From: a virus
Direction: 5' to 3' (one strand)
Virus record (IMG/VR): IMGVR_UViG_3300007513_000017
Location: 26,104 to 90,103 of that record
DNA length: 64,000 nt
Shown here one piece after another: positions 24,087-32,052 of this stretch (position 1 is its first letter; the number at the start of each line of letters is the position of its first letter). The notes below the pieces were generated by a model that saw only the letters and a program-made list of their open reading frames with translations, was not told where the DNA came from and made no database searches. Position numbers and translations under genes: made by a program.

Positions 24087-26233
24087 TAATCCGTTTGTAT
24101 TATAGTAATATTATTTTGTGTAGAGGAACTCCCTACGTCCACGTGTTGAGCTTCTGAATCTTGTAAAATCTGTATATCTGCTTCTTTACTTGTTTCAGTT
24201 TTTACATACGCTCTATGGCTATCATTATATCTATTTATGATTGTGTAGTCACCAGACGTTGAAGCAGTTGCGTTAAAGTCGTTATCTAACGTTGATACTC
24301 TTCCTGTAGAAGTAGTACTTGTTGACACACCACCGCTTGTTGTAGTTAAGGTTTGAGTTACATCTCCAGTAGAATAATTTAATGTTTCACCACTAGCAGT
24401 TACTTGCGTTTCTGAACCACTATTGTCTACCCATTCAGTACCACAACTAGAGTTGGCATTGTCCCAATAGTATCCATAATTTAAACACTCTTCTTTATCA
24501 TAACTTGCTAATAATAATTCTAATTCTGCGTCTATATCATAGTCATCTTCGTAACCATATTCATCTTCCCAATTGGTCTCATCTGATTCATTATTGTAAT
24601 CGTAACCTGTATACCACCAATCATATACTGCGTCCCAATATGTATTCCAATCTGACCATTCCCAATCTGTTATGTACGTATTCTTTAAATCTTTCATCTT
24701 CCAAGGTTTAGGTTGATTTTCACACATTTTATAATTAGGATAACTTCCACACCAACCATATAATTTACCCCATATCTTTTTAGATTCTTTAGTCCAACTA
24801 TCATTGGTTACTTTTAAAGTCCAGTCATCTTTGTACCACGAATTTAACCAATCAACATAGTCTTGGTTACACCAGTAGTCATCATAGCCATTGTACTCAC
24901 AATAATTTTGTATAGTTAATGTTGGTGGACCGCCTGCCGCTTTGTATTCTGCATTGTTATAATAGTCATCATCTAAAGCAAAATCTTCCCAAGTATATCC
25001 TTCAACTACATCTGCTTCTGTTTCATCTTTTGTATCTTCAACTACGTTAACCTCTTCTTCTTCAACTGCCCAAGAAGTTAAACCATAATCTTCTAATAAT
25101 TCATTATACTCATCATAGTATGCGTCCCAATCAACTGCGTCCCAATCTACATCATCCCAATTAATAGTATCCCAAGTACAATCTGAACAACCAATGGCGT
25201 CAAAGTATGCTTGATCCATTTCTGCATACATTTTCTTTGCGTCATCCCAATCCATAGTTTGTTCACCTTCGGCATCCCAAACTGAAATCTGATTATCTTC
25301 ATCTATATAACCCCAATCTTTTAAATCTTCTTCCCAGGAATCATAATAAGATGTATCAACTTCTTCTACTTCAACTAATGCTGTTTCTTCTGCTGACTTT
25401 GTTTCAACTATTGCGTCTGTTTCACCAACAGATAAATCTGTAGCGACAATTGTATTACTATCTTCTACTACACTTGCTTCTTCATTAATTAATGCCTCTT
25501 CCATTGCCTGTGCTTCAGATTCTTCTTTAGACATTTCAGTTTTCATATCTACATCACCAAAATGTTTTTGAGATTCATCTTTTATTTCTTCTTCAAATTC
25601 ATTTAACTCAATAATATCTGACTTATTAGTTTCTATTTTTGGAGGTGTTGGTGCTAAATCATTTGATAAAACGGTTACTGAATTGTAAGCGTTAGTTATT
25701 GTTTGAGAACCTGCGTCATTGGATACAGTTACTTGTCCTACTACACCAGAACTATCTGGCAACAAAGTAATAGTTGCTTCACCTGTAGATGTTACCGTTC
25801 CTGAAAAAGCAGTACCTTGTACTGTAATTGTGGCATTACCAGCATTGATATTAACTTCACCACCTAAATTAGATATAGAACCTGATTCATATGTAAATGT
25901 ACCAACATTAACCGATATGTTCATTGCAATTTCTATTGGTACAACAGAAGTATCAAAAGCAAATTCATCAATAGTTAATTCTGTATTTGGTCCCATTGTA
26001 AATTTAGTTTTATCAACATATGATAAAATCATACCACCATCTTCTCCAGTTTGGAGAAAGTCATTCATCTGCAACTCATAACCCATTGAGGTATTTTGAG
26101 TTGAACCATCTCTTTCGTTCCAAGTCGTACCCATTTGACCTATGACTTCGCCAACTTTTGGACCTGTTATTTGTGAGAAAACACTAGTACAAAAAAGTAC
26201 CAGAAAAGATATTAAAAATAAAAACTTCTTCAT
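24086..26233 (-). CDS. FecR-domain exported protein
   Basis: 715 aa. A type I signal peptide (KFLFLISFLVLFCTSVFS) is followed by a FecR-type domain at about residues 30-200: KVGEVIGQMGTTW, then MGPNTELTIDEFAFD, then GTFTYESGSI and VQGTAF. FecR domains transduce or bind at the periplasmic side. The middle is acidic and then unusually rich in Trp, Tyr and Asp (SWEEDLKDWGY, INWDDVDWDAVDWDAYYDEY). The C-terminal part is Ser/Thr-rich. FecR-domain proteins are commonly encoded near CHASE2 cyclases in bacteria, and a CHASE2 cyclase lies 3.2 kb away here. Confidence 0.8.
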   Translation of the reverse strand: MKKFLFLISFLVLFCTSVFSQITGPKVGEVIGQMGTTWNERDGSTQNTSMGYELQMNDFLQTGEDGGMILSYVDKTKFTMGPNTELTIDEFAFDTSVVPIEIAMNISVNVGTFTYESGSISNLGGEVNINAGNATITVQGTAFSGTVTSTGEATITLLPDSSGVVGQVTVSNDAGSQTITNAYNSVTVLSNDLAPTPPKIETNKSDIIELNEFEEEIKDESQKHFGDVDMKTEMSKEESEAQAMEEALINEEASVVEDSNTIVATDLSVGETDAIVETKSAEETALVEVEEVDTSYYDSWEEDLKDWGYIDEDNQISVWDAEGEQTMDWDDAKKMYAEMDQAYFDAIGCSDCTWDTINWDDVDWDAVDWDAYYDEYNELLEDYGLTSWAVEEEEVNVVEDTKDETEADVVEGYTWEDFALDDDYYNNAEYKAAGGPPTLTIQNYCEYNGYDDYWCNQDYVDWLNSWYKDDWTLKVTNDSWTKESKKIWGKLYGWCGSYPNYKMCENQPKPWKMKDLKNTYITDWEWSDWNTYWDAVYDWWYTGYDYNNESDETNWEDEYGYEDDYDIDAELELLLASYDKEECLNYGYYWDNANSSCGTEWVDNSGSETQVTASGETLNYSTGDVTQTLTTTSGGVSTSTTSTGRVSTLDNDFNATASTSGDYTIINRYNDSHRAYVKTETSKEADIQILQDSEAQHVDVGSSSTQNNITIIQTD

Positions 26234-26601
26234 TTCTTAAACACCTCATCTAAATCATTATAAAACGATTCTTTATCTGCATACCCTATTATTCTTACCA
26301 ATTCTTTTCTACCATTCCATACAATAAATGTTGGTGTTCCTCTAATAGGTTTAATTCTTCCTTCAGCATATGCCTCTTTAAACCATTTAGGTTGATTATA
26401 TAAATTAATAATAACTAAAGGTAAATCTTCATACTCATAGTCAACTCCTACCTCTTGTAAAAAGTTTTGACATATACCACACATAGGATTGTGTGCCATT
26501 AATAATTCATTTGCTTTCGCTGATGATATGCCTAATACTAATAATACAGTAACACAAATTATTATTGCCCATTTTTCCCAAGGGTTGTGAAATAGTTTCA
26601 T
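26230..26601 (-). CDS. Exported thioredoxin-like protein
   Basis: 123 aa. An N-terminal signal anchor or signal peptide (AIIICVTVLLVLGISSAKA) precedes MCGICQNF with a CGIC pair at 41-44 and a RGTPTFIV cis-Pro loop. This is a thioredoxin-fold periplasmic thiol protein. It could form or repair disulfides of its cysteine-containing neighbours, the FecR protein and the curlin-like protein. The CGIC sequence is unusual, so redox direction is unknown. Confidence 0.68.
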   Translation of the reverse strand: MKLFHNPWEKWAIIICVTVLLVLGISSAKANELLMAHNPMCGICQNFLQEVGVDYEYEDLPLVIINLYNQPKWFKEAYAEGRIKPIRGTPTFIVWNGRKELVRIIGYADKESFYNDLDEVFKK

Positions 26602-26729
26602 TTAAATTTCTTCTTCTTTTCTTTTCTTTTCCATTTTTCTGGATAGTAATTGTGGATTAGTGTACAGATTATGCCACCCGATAAACATATTGTACCAAAT
26701 ATTAAAAAGAAAGCAAAAAAACCTTTCAT
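26598..26729 (-). CDS. Membrane microprotein, 43 aa
   Basis: Four-base overlap (ATGA) with the thioredoxin-like gene downstream, and its start lies one base from the end of the curlin-like gene. A hydrophobic half (FFAFFLIFGTICLSGGIIC) is followed by a very basic tail. It is consistent with a cytoplasmic-tail membrane peptide. Confidence 0.55.
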   Translation of the reverse strand: MKGFFAFFLIFGTICLSGGIICTLIHNYYPEKWKRKEKKKKFK

Positions 26730-27821
26730 TTAACACCCATTAGATACTGTTGCTGTTACGTCTGCTGTTTGATTGTTTCTGTTATAAGAATAAGTACAAG
26801 TATATGATCCAGTTTGAGCAAAGTTTAATGTGTAATCGTAAATTGAATCACCTGTTATAGTAACCTTACCAGTATTACCACCACCTGTTTGAGCAAAATT
26901 TATTACTGTATCATCTGTATAAAGGAAAATTCTAGCAGTATTATTACCGCCTGCCATATGTAATCTAATTGTATTACTATCGCCATTTATTATCGTTCTT
27001 AACCAATTGTTATCGCCAGATATTATAGCTGAGTCTCCATATGGGTCTGTATCAGCACTAGTATAACTAGAGTGAATATCTAAAAGATTTGAACTGCCTA
27101 TAAAATCGTGTAGTTGATAGTTACCTGTACCATATGATGAAGTGTGTATTACATTTGAATTTCCTACTATGTAAATATCTGCACTTGCACCTTCACTACC
27201 TGAACTGTCTGCAAAATAACCGTGTGAAGAAGTTAGTGGACCAATTGCTTTGTTAGAGTTTGTATTAAATCCTACTGAATCAGTTGTACTATACCACTCT
27301 ACAGTATTACTATCACCGTTCATAAGAACATATAAGAAGTGATTATCACCTCTATTCTGAACCCAAAATGTATTTGAGTCACCAACAATATCTAAATCAA
27401 CATTGAAATTTGCTGAATCATCTGTCCAAGTATCATAGTCTACTACATTTGAATTACCTGTAATAGTATGACCTAAATAATGACCTGTAGCATCCGTATC
27501 ATCTATACCTAATCTTAATTTATTAGAATTACCAGTTGCTGTATATAATAAAGTCATATCCTCACCATAAAAGTGTTGGTGACCAGAATAATCTGATACA
27601 TTATTATTACCTATCTGATTTATAATGATTGTAATGTTCTCTCCATTGACTTTAAATGGATATGTTGTTGAATAACCAACAGTATTACCTGTTCCATCTT
27701 GTTTTATAAAGATAGAACCATCGCTGTCTTGATTGTCTTGTTGAATCCAAACTGAATTACCTGCTAGGCAATTACTCGTTAATGCTATTAGAGTCAACAG
27801 AATCATTATCATTTTTTTCAT
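26730..27821 (-). CDS. Curlin-like repeat protein (candidate amyloid substrate)
   Basis: 363 aa. A signal peptide (MIMILLTLIALTSNCLA) then about ten units spaced roughly 20-30 residues that centre on G-[DNS]-[SN]-N-x-[hydrophobic], such as ITGNSNVVDYD, IVGDSNTFWV, MNGDSNTVEW, IVGNSNVIHT, ISGDNNWLRT, INGDSNTIRL. The start has curlin-like I-x-Q-x-G-x-x-N (IFIKQDGTGNTV, IIINQIGNNNVS). This resembles the curlin beta-helix pattern of CsgA/CsgB. It directly follows csgG in the operon, with a 50-base overlap and a GGGAGG site. Amyloid formation is inferred. Confidence 0.68.
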   Translation of the reverse strand: MKKMIMILLTLIALTSNCLAGNSVWIQQDNQDSDGSIFIKQDGTGNTVGYSTTYPFKVNGENITIIINQIGNNNVSDYSGHQHFYGEDMTLLYTATGNSNKLRLGIDDTDATGHYLGHTITGNSNVVDYDTWTDDSANFNVDLDIVGDSNTFWVQNRGDNHFLYVLMNGDSNTVEWYSTTDSVGFNTNSNKAIGPLTSSHGYFADSSGSEGASADIYIVGNSNVIHTSSYGTGNYQLHDFIGSSNLLDIHSSYTSADTDPYGDSAIISGDNNWLRTIINGDSNTIRLHMAGGNNTARIFLYTDDTVINFAQTGGGNTGKVTITGDSIYDYTLNFAQTGSYTCTYSYNRNNQTADVTATVSNGC

Positions 27822-28902
27822 CTACTTCCTCCCAGGCTTTCTCGTCTTCTATTTTTTCTTTTATCTTGTTTTTGTTTTCTTCTTTTTGAATTTCTTTTGT
27901 TTTAAGTGCTTCTAAATGTGCTAAATGTGCTTGATATTCGTCCCAAGTTTTAAACTTTGTTTTATTGGCTTTGTTATAATTTTTTACTTCAAGTTTTTGT
28001 GCTTTCTTTAATTCTTTTTTAGCTTTCTTTTCTTTCTTAAAATCTTCGTATGTTTTCTCTGGTTTTGCTTCGCCAATATCAACTGTTATTTCATCTGCTA
28101 CTACTTTTAAATCTTCTGTTGGTACTATTTCCACTAGTTCAAATTCCCATAGTCCTTTTTCTGCACCTTCATTAATTAATTCTACTACACCTTTTTCTAT
28201 TGCTTTTCTTACTGCATAAGTTACAGGTTCATTTCTTGCCACACCTGCTTCAATCTCTACTAACATTGTATCAGTATCTAAATATTTAAATATATCGCTG
28301 CCAGTTTCACCTGATATTATAGTCTTCTCAACAGTAAGTGATACCACTACTTCACCTGTTTGTACATTAACAAGTCTTAATATAATTGTAACTACATCTT
28401 GTCGCCATTGTTTATGTGCTTGTATACCTAAAATTCTTGCACCAAAACCACCTGTCTTTACATCACTATCATAACCTACTATACCACCTGTTATATATGC
28501 ACCTGCAAATAACAATGGTGGTAATGGTTCTGCACCTTCTCCATTAACTTGTTGTCTTGTAGAACGGATTAATTTTCTTTCTTGTAATAAACTTGGCAAA
28601 CTTGCTCGTTCTACTATTCTAAACCATTTGCCATCACCTGCGTCTTGTAATGCTTTAATTAATAACTGATATGATCCTTGAGTTACTGCTGTACTCATAG
28701 ACGCAAAGTTACCACCAGGTTTCTTTTGTCCTGTCATATCTAAAAAATCATATACTGCAATGATAATAGGATCGCCTTTAGGTAATTTCACTTCCGTTAA
28801 TTCTTTATACAGAACAGGTTGAGACCTAACATCAAAGTCAGGTTTACCAGCACAACTAACTAACAATAATGTTAGTAATAATATAACTATACTTCTAAAC
28901 AT
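27772..28902 (-). CDS. csgG: Curli export channel CsgG-like
   Basis: About 376 aa from the start at 28902, where the ATG overlaps the csgF stop (TAATG) and puts lipobox LLLVSCAG with Cys17 at the N-terminus. CsgG is an outer-membrane lipoprotein nonamer that exports curlins. Family sequence is clear: IIAVYDFLDMTGQ, WFRIVERASLPSLLQERK, LFAGAYITGGIVGYDS, RVNVQTGEVV-like RLVNVQTGEVV. It is about 100 residues longer than E. coli CsgG owing to a Lys/Glu-rich C-terminal tail after residue about 270. Confidence 0.9.
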   Translation of the reverse strand: MFRSIVILLLTLLLVSCAGKPDFDVRSQPVLYKELTEVKLPKGDPIIIAVYDFLDMTGQKKPGGNFASMSTAVTQGSYQLLIKALQDAGDGKWFRIVERASLPSLLQERKLIRSTRQQVNGEGAEPLPPLLFAGAYITGGIVGYDSDVKTGGFGARILGIQAHKQWRQDVVTIILRLVNVQTGEVVVSLTVEKTIISGETGSDIFKYLDTDTMLVEIEAGVARNEPVTYAVRKAIEKGVVELINEGAEKGLWEFELVEIVPTEDLKVVADEITVDIGEAKPEKTYEDFKKEKKAKKELKKAQKLEVKNYNKANKTKFKTWDEYQAHLAHLEALKTKEIQKEENKNKIKEKIEDEKAWEEVDEKNDNDSVDSNSINE

Positions 28903-29366
28903 TATGAGTTGTCTTCTTTCGGCATTGTAAATGTTGTTACAGTTCCGTCGGTCTCCGTGACAGTTACGCTTACAGTATCGTTTGCTCCTGTAGTTGTTGT
29001 TGCCCAAGTTACTACTTCACCACCAACTGGTGATGTAAATGTACCAGAGTCTTGTTGTAGACCATCTGTACCAAAAACATTATCTGTAAGTTGTTTAGCA
29101 AGTGCTGTATAAAATCTTGATTCAACATTTGCTTTAAATTTTGCTATTGCTGTTGCCTTGGCGTCTGCTATTACTTTATCTGCCGCCGCTTTATTCGCTG
29201 CCTTTATAGCATCCTTCCTAGTCTTCTCAATATTCTCTATCGTTAGATAATGTGAAGATTTACCTTGACCTGAAAATGATGGACTATGAAATTTAAAACT
29301 TAATTCACTTGCATAGGCACTAGGAACTAACAATAATACTGTTAAAATAATGGTTATTAATCGCAT
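28902..29366 (-). CDS. csgF: Curli assembly factor CsgF-like
   Basis: 154 aa. Signal peptide RLITIILTVLLLVPSAYA, then ELSFKFHSPSFSGQG, the CsgF N-terminus that plugs into the CsgG pore (F.NPSFGG in classical CsgF). An Ala/Lys helix follows (IKAANKAAADKVIADAKATA) and a beta-rich Thr/Val C-terminus. It is the first gene of the operon. A TATAAATA late promoter is about 25 bases upstream. Confidence 0.82.
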   Translation of the reverse strand: MRLITIILTVLLLVPSAYASELSFKFHSPSFSGQGKSSHYLTIENIEKTRKDAIKAANKAAADKVIADAKATAIAKFKANVESRFYTALAKQLTDNVFGTDGLQQDSGTFTSPVGGEVVTWATTTTGANDTVSVTVTETDGTVTTFTMPKEDNS

Positions 29367-29389
29367 TTTCCTTCTCTCTTTGATGTATA

Positions 29390-29397
29390 TATTTATA
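29390..29397 (-). promoter_or_regulatory. T4-type late promoter for csgF
   Basis: TATAAATA on the minus strand, 24-31 bases upstream of the csgF ATG, in an AT-rich context matching the single-element T4 late promoter. It makes the csg/FecR operon a late operon. The plus-strand cyclase starts only 24 bases away on the other side. Confidence 0.65.
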
Positions 29398-29405
29398 AGA
29401 TATCT

Positions 29406-29419
29406 GTACTAAATAGTAC
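29406..29419. repeat. Inverted repeat before the cyclase start
   Basis: GTACTA-AA-TAGTAC, a 6-bp perfect inverted repeat ending two bases before the cyclase ATG. The gene has no clear ribosome site. The repeat could be a DNA operator or an mRNA hairpin that masks the start codon. Confidence 0.55.
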
Positions 29420-29421
29420 GT

Positions 29422-31077
29422 ATGATTAAAATATTGACGAAAACGTGGGCAGTATATTTGACGTTGATTATATTACTTGGAATATATATATCAAATCCTA
29501 TCTTGCTACAAACAGCAAAACTAAACACCTTTGATTTTTACCAAACCTTTGGTAAGAATTATGAATCCAAGAGTTTAGTACTAGTAGACATATCAGACAA
29601 AGCATTAAAAAAGAATGGGCAATGGCCGTGGAAAAGAGATTTACTTGGTCGTGTCATAATCAATGCGTATAAAAATGGTGCCGCTCTTGTAGTTTTACAA
29701 GTAGTCTTCCCACATAAAGATAGATTAGGTGGTGATGAAATGTTTTTGAAAATGATACAAAAATATCCAGTCATACTTACTGAAACGGATGATGTAAAAA
29801 ATCTACAAAGTATCTCACGTAAAGCATTAGCAATAGGTAACGTAAGTGTGCCAGTTGATATAGATGGCACTATAAGAAAACTACCTCTTGATAAATCCAT
29901 ACCTGATGTTATCTTAAAAGTTATCAATGCAAAAACTTTAGCAGAAGATACTATCTGGATTGATTTCAGACATCATATTCCTAGAATAGATTTTACTGAT
30001 AAAGATTGGTCGTCTGTAAAAGGTAAAATAGTTTTCATAGGTACAACATTCCAAGGTTCAACATTTGTTACTACTCCTAATGGATTAAAAAACACACACG
30101 AAATTATGGCAATCAGTACAGAAACTTTATTGTCAGGTAATTTTATTAGTAGACCTTATTGGTTACCATATAGTGAATTTGCTTTTATACTATTAGGTGC
30201 TCTATTTTTTCTCATAGTTATACCTAGATGTGGTGTAATGTGGTCTGCGATATGGTTTGGTGGATACTTATTTGATTTAACACTTGCAAGTTCTTATCTA
30301 TGGACGCAACACTTAATCATAACTGATTGGTTCAGTCCACTTGTAATAGGGTCTGTAATATGGGGTCAGTTAACATACAATAACTATTCAAAAGAAAATA
30401 AATTAAGACTACAAATTAAGAAACAATTTGAACACTATCTATCTCCAGATATGGTTAAAAAACTACAAAAGAATCCATCACTATTAAAACTAGGTGGTGA
30501 AAGAAAAAAAATGACGTTTTTGTTTTCAGACATACGTGGCTTTACTCCTATATCGGAATCTATGAAAGGTAATCCAGAAAAACTTACCAAGTATGTTAAT
30601 AAGTTCTTGACTGTAATGACTGATATAATATTAAAAAATGGTGGAACTATTGATAAATATATGGGTGATTGTATAATGGCATTTTGGAACGCACCCCTAG
30701 ACAATCCAAATCATCAAAGATTAGCAGTATTATCTGCATCCCAAATGAAAAAAACAGTTGAAGAAATGAATAAGAGTAGAGAGTTTGACCCACCTTTAAA
30801 GATTGGTATAGGTATCAATACTGGTGAGTGTCTTGTAGGTAATATGGGGTCTGAACAACGTTTTGATTATTCTGTTATTGGTGACGCTGTTAATTTGGCA
30901 AGTAGATTGGAAGGTAAAAGTAAAGATTTTGATACTACAATAGTAATATCTCAACATACTGCTGAAGGTATTGACTTTGTTCCATTGGCAAGACCAGATG
31001 GATTTAAATTCTATAAACTAGGTATCTCTACTGTAAAAGGTAAAAAAGAAAAGGTTAATTGTTTTTCTATTAAATAA
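29422..31077 (+). CDS. CHASE2-domain class III nucleotide cyclase
   Basis: 551 aa and one of only two plus-strand genes. An N-terminal membrane helix leads to an extracytoplasmic CHASE2 sensor domain (about 30-240), then three membrane helices (about 250-330), a linker and a class III cyclase domain (about 360-545). Metal aspartates are Asp370 (FSDIRGFT) and Asp416 (DKYMGDC). Lys412 and Ser484 occupy base-contact places. Transition-state Asn491 and Arg495 are in DAVNLASR. All catalytic residues are present, so it should be active. cAMP is likely but the Ser leaves specificity open. Upstream lies the palindrome at 29406-29419. Confidence 0.92.
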   Translation: MIKILTKTWAVYLTLIILLGIYISNPILLQTAKLNTFDFYQTFGKNYESKSLVLVDISDKALKKNGQWPWKRDLLGRVIINAYKNGAALVVLQVVFPHKDRLGGDEMFLKMIQKYPVILTETDDVKNLQSISRKALAIGNVSVPVDIDGTIRKLPLDKSIPDVILKVINAKTLAEDTIWIDFRHHIPRIDFTDKDWSSVKGKIVFIGTTFQGSTFVTTPNGLKNTHEIMAISTETLLSGNFISRPYWLPYSEFAFILLGALFFLIVIPRCGVMWSAIWFGGYLFDLTLASSYLWTQHLIITDWFSPLVIGSVIWGQLTYNNYSKENKLRLQIKKQFEHYLSPDMVKKLQKNPSLLKLGGERKKMTFLFSDIRGFTPISESMKGNPEKLTKYVNKFLTVMTDIILKNGGTIDKYMGDCIMAFWNAPLDNPNHQRLAVLSASQMKKTVEEMNKSREFDPPLKIGIGINTGECLVGNMGSEQRFDYSVIGDAVNLASRLEGKSKDFDTTIVISQHTAEGIDFVPLARPDGFKFYKLGISTVKGKKEKVNCFSIK

Positions 31078-31159
31078 ATGCTATTATTAAATAGCAACTT
31101 AACCCTATAACTATTCCCAATACTGCAACAACACCTGCTAAGGTATATATTGTCTTCAT
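31070..31159 (-). CDS. Membrane microprotein, 29 aa
   Basis: A single hydrophobic helix (LAGVVAVLGIVIGLSCYLII). Its ATG overlaps the TGA of the upstream microprotein gene, and its end overlaps the 3' end of the plus-strand cyclase by eight bases. Short, supported mainly by coupling. Confidence 0.45.
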   Translation of the reverse strand: MKTIYTLAGVVAVLGIVIGLSCYLIIAFI

Positions 31160-31320
31160 TTTTTGTCTGTTAACTTATTAATAAGTTCAAACGCTACTTT
31201 AACTTTCTCTTCCAACACTTTAATTCTATAGTGTGATTGTGCTAAAGTAACTATCAATAACACAAATGCTACTAGCATTGGCCAAAGTCTACTCAACATT
31301 AATACTGCTTCACTATCCAT
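31156..31320 (-). CDS. Membrane microprotein, 54 aa
   Basis: The start overlaps the stop of the zinc-ribbon gene (TAATG). A membrane segment (LWPMLVAFVLLIVTLAQS) then a charged helical tail. It is located at the end of the lysis block, so it may be a holin-like or accessory membrane peptide; this is not proven. Confidence 0.55.
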   Translation of the reverse strand: MDSEAVLMLSRLWPMLVAFVLLIVTLAQSHYRIKVLEEKVKVAFELINKLTDKK

Positions 31321-31505
31321 TACTGTACTATTTCATCTCCTGTTTTAACATTGGGTCTTGGTTTCTCACAAACTGAACAATCACATTTACTACAAATAAT
31401 CGTTACCGTTTTTTGATTTCGTAATCCATCTGGACTAGAAGTAGTATACTCCATTAACTTTTCAGGACAATGAGCTTCCCTACCACAATTCTTACACTTT
31501 TCCAT
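31320..31505 (-). CDS. Cys-rich zinc-ribbon microprotein, 61 aa
   Basis: Cysteines in CKNCGREAHC and CSKCDCSVC form two or more metal-binding pairs. The protein is hydrophilic, with no membrane segment. Start and stop overlap neighbours by TAATG. It probably binds Zn and nucleic acid or protein. No family recognised. Confidence 0.6.
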   Translation of the reverse strand: MEKCKNCGREAHCPEKLMEYTTSSPDGLRNQKTVTIICSKCDCSVCEKPRPNVKTGDEIVQ

Positions 31506-31681
31506 TACTTTTGTCTGTTAATTGTTTTCTTAACTAAATCAACAGTACTTTTACTAATATCTTTAGTCTTTGTTAATAAATTTCCACCAAGGTTTATTAT
31601 TTTTGTTCTAGGTGTTATCTTTTCTTGTACAATCTTTTTTGTTTTTGGATCATACTTTTGCTGTAAAAATTCCATTACCAT
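31505..31681 (-). CDS. Basic microprotein, 58 aa
   Basis: Lys-rich and soluble, with motifs such as YDPKTKKIVQEKITPR. Coupled by overlap to the o-spanin-like gene (start at 31681) and the zinc-ribbon gene. No family recognised. Confidence 0.5.
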   Translation of the reverse strand: MVMEFLQQKYDPKTKKIVQEKITPRTKIINLGGNLLTKTKDISKSTVDLVKKTINRQK

Positions 31682-32052
31682 TATTCCTTCTCCTTTTCTT
31701 TTTTCTTATCATCTGGTTCATAATATTCTTTATACTGGTCAAGTAAATCATTAGTGTGTTTCAAGTGTGCTCTTATTTGAGCAAAGTTTTTTGCAATTAA
31801 TTGAAAGTCCTTATCACTCAATCCAAATAGTACTGGATCAAGTCCTTCTGCTTCCATCTTTTGGAATACTTCTTCTGCATTGTCAGAAGTAATTATAATC
31901 CACCTCAACTTTTCAAGTTCAGGCATAGTTGGTTTAACTAAATCTAATTTCTGTCTAGGTTCTTCTAACTTAAATATTTTAAGTTGTTTCTCACCGATTG
32001 AACAACCAGTAAGTATTAGAACAGCAATGATACTAATTATTATACGGTACAT
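31681..32052 (-). CDS. o-spanin-like outer-membrane lipoprotein (Rz1-like)
   Basis: 123 aa. Lipobox LILTGC with Cys17, then a periplasmic charged domain ending in a Lys/Glu tail. It starts inside the 3' end of the i-spanin-like gene (20-base overlap), the classical Rz/Rz1 arrangement. It would join the inner-membrane spanin across the periplasm to fuse membranes at lysis. It is longer than many o-spanins, so the call rests on context. Confidence 0.62.
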   Translation of the reverse strand: MYRIIISIIAVLILTGCSIGEKQLKIFKLEEPRQKLDLVKPTMPELEKLRWIIITSDNAEEVFQKMEAEGLDPVLFGLSDKDFQLIAKNFAQIRAHLKHTNDLLDQYKEYYEPDDKKKEKEKE

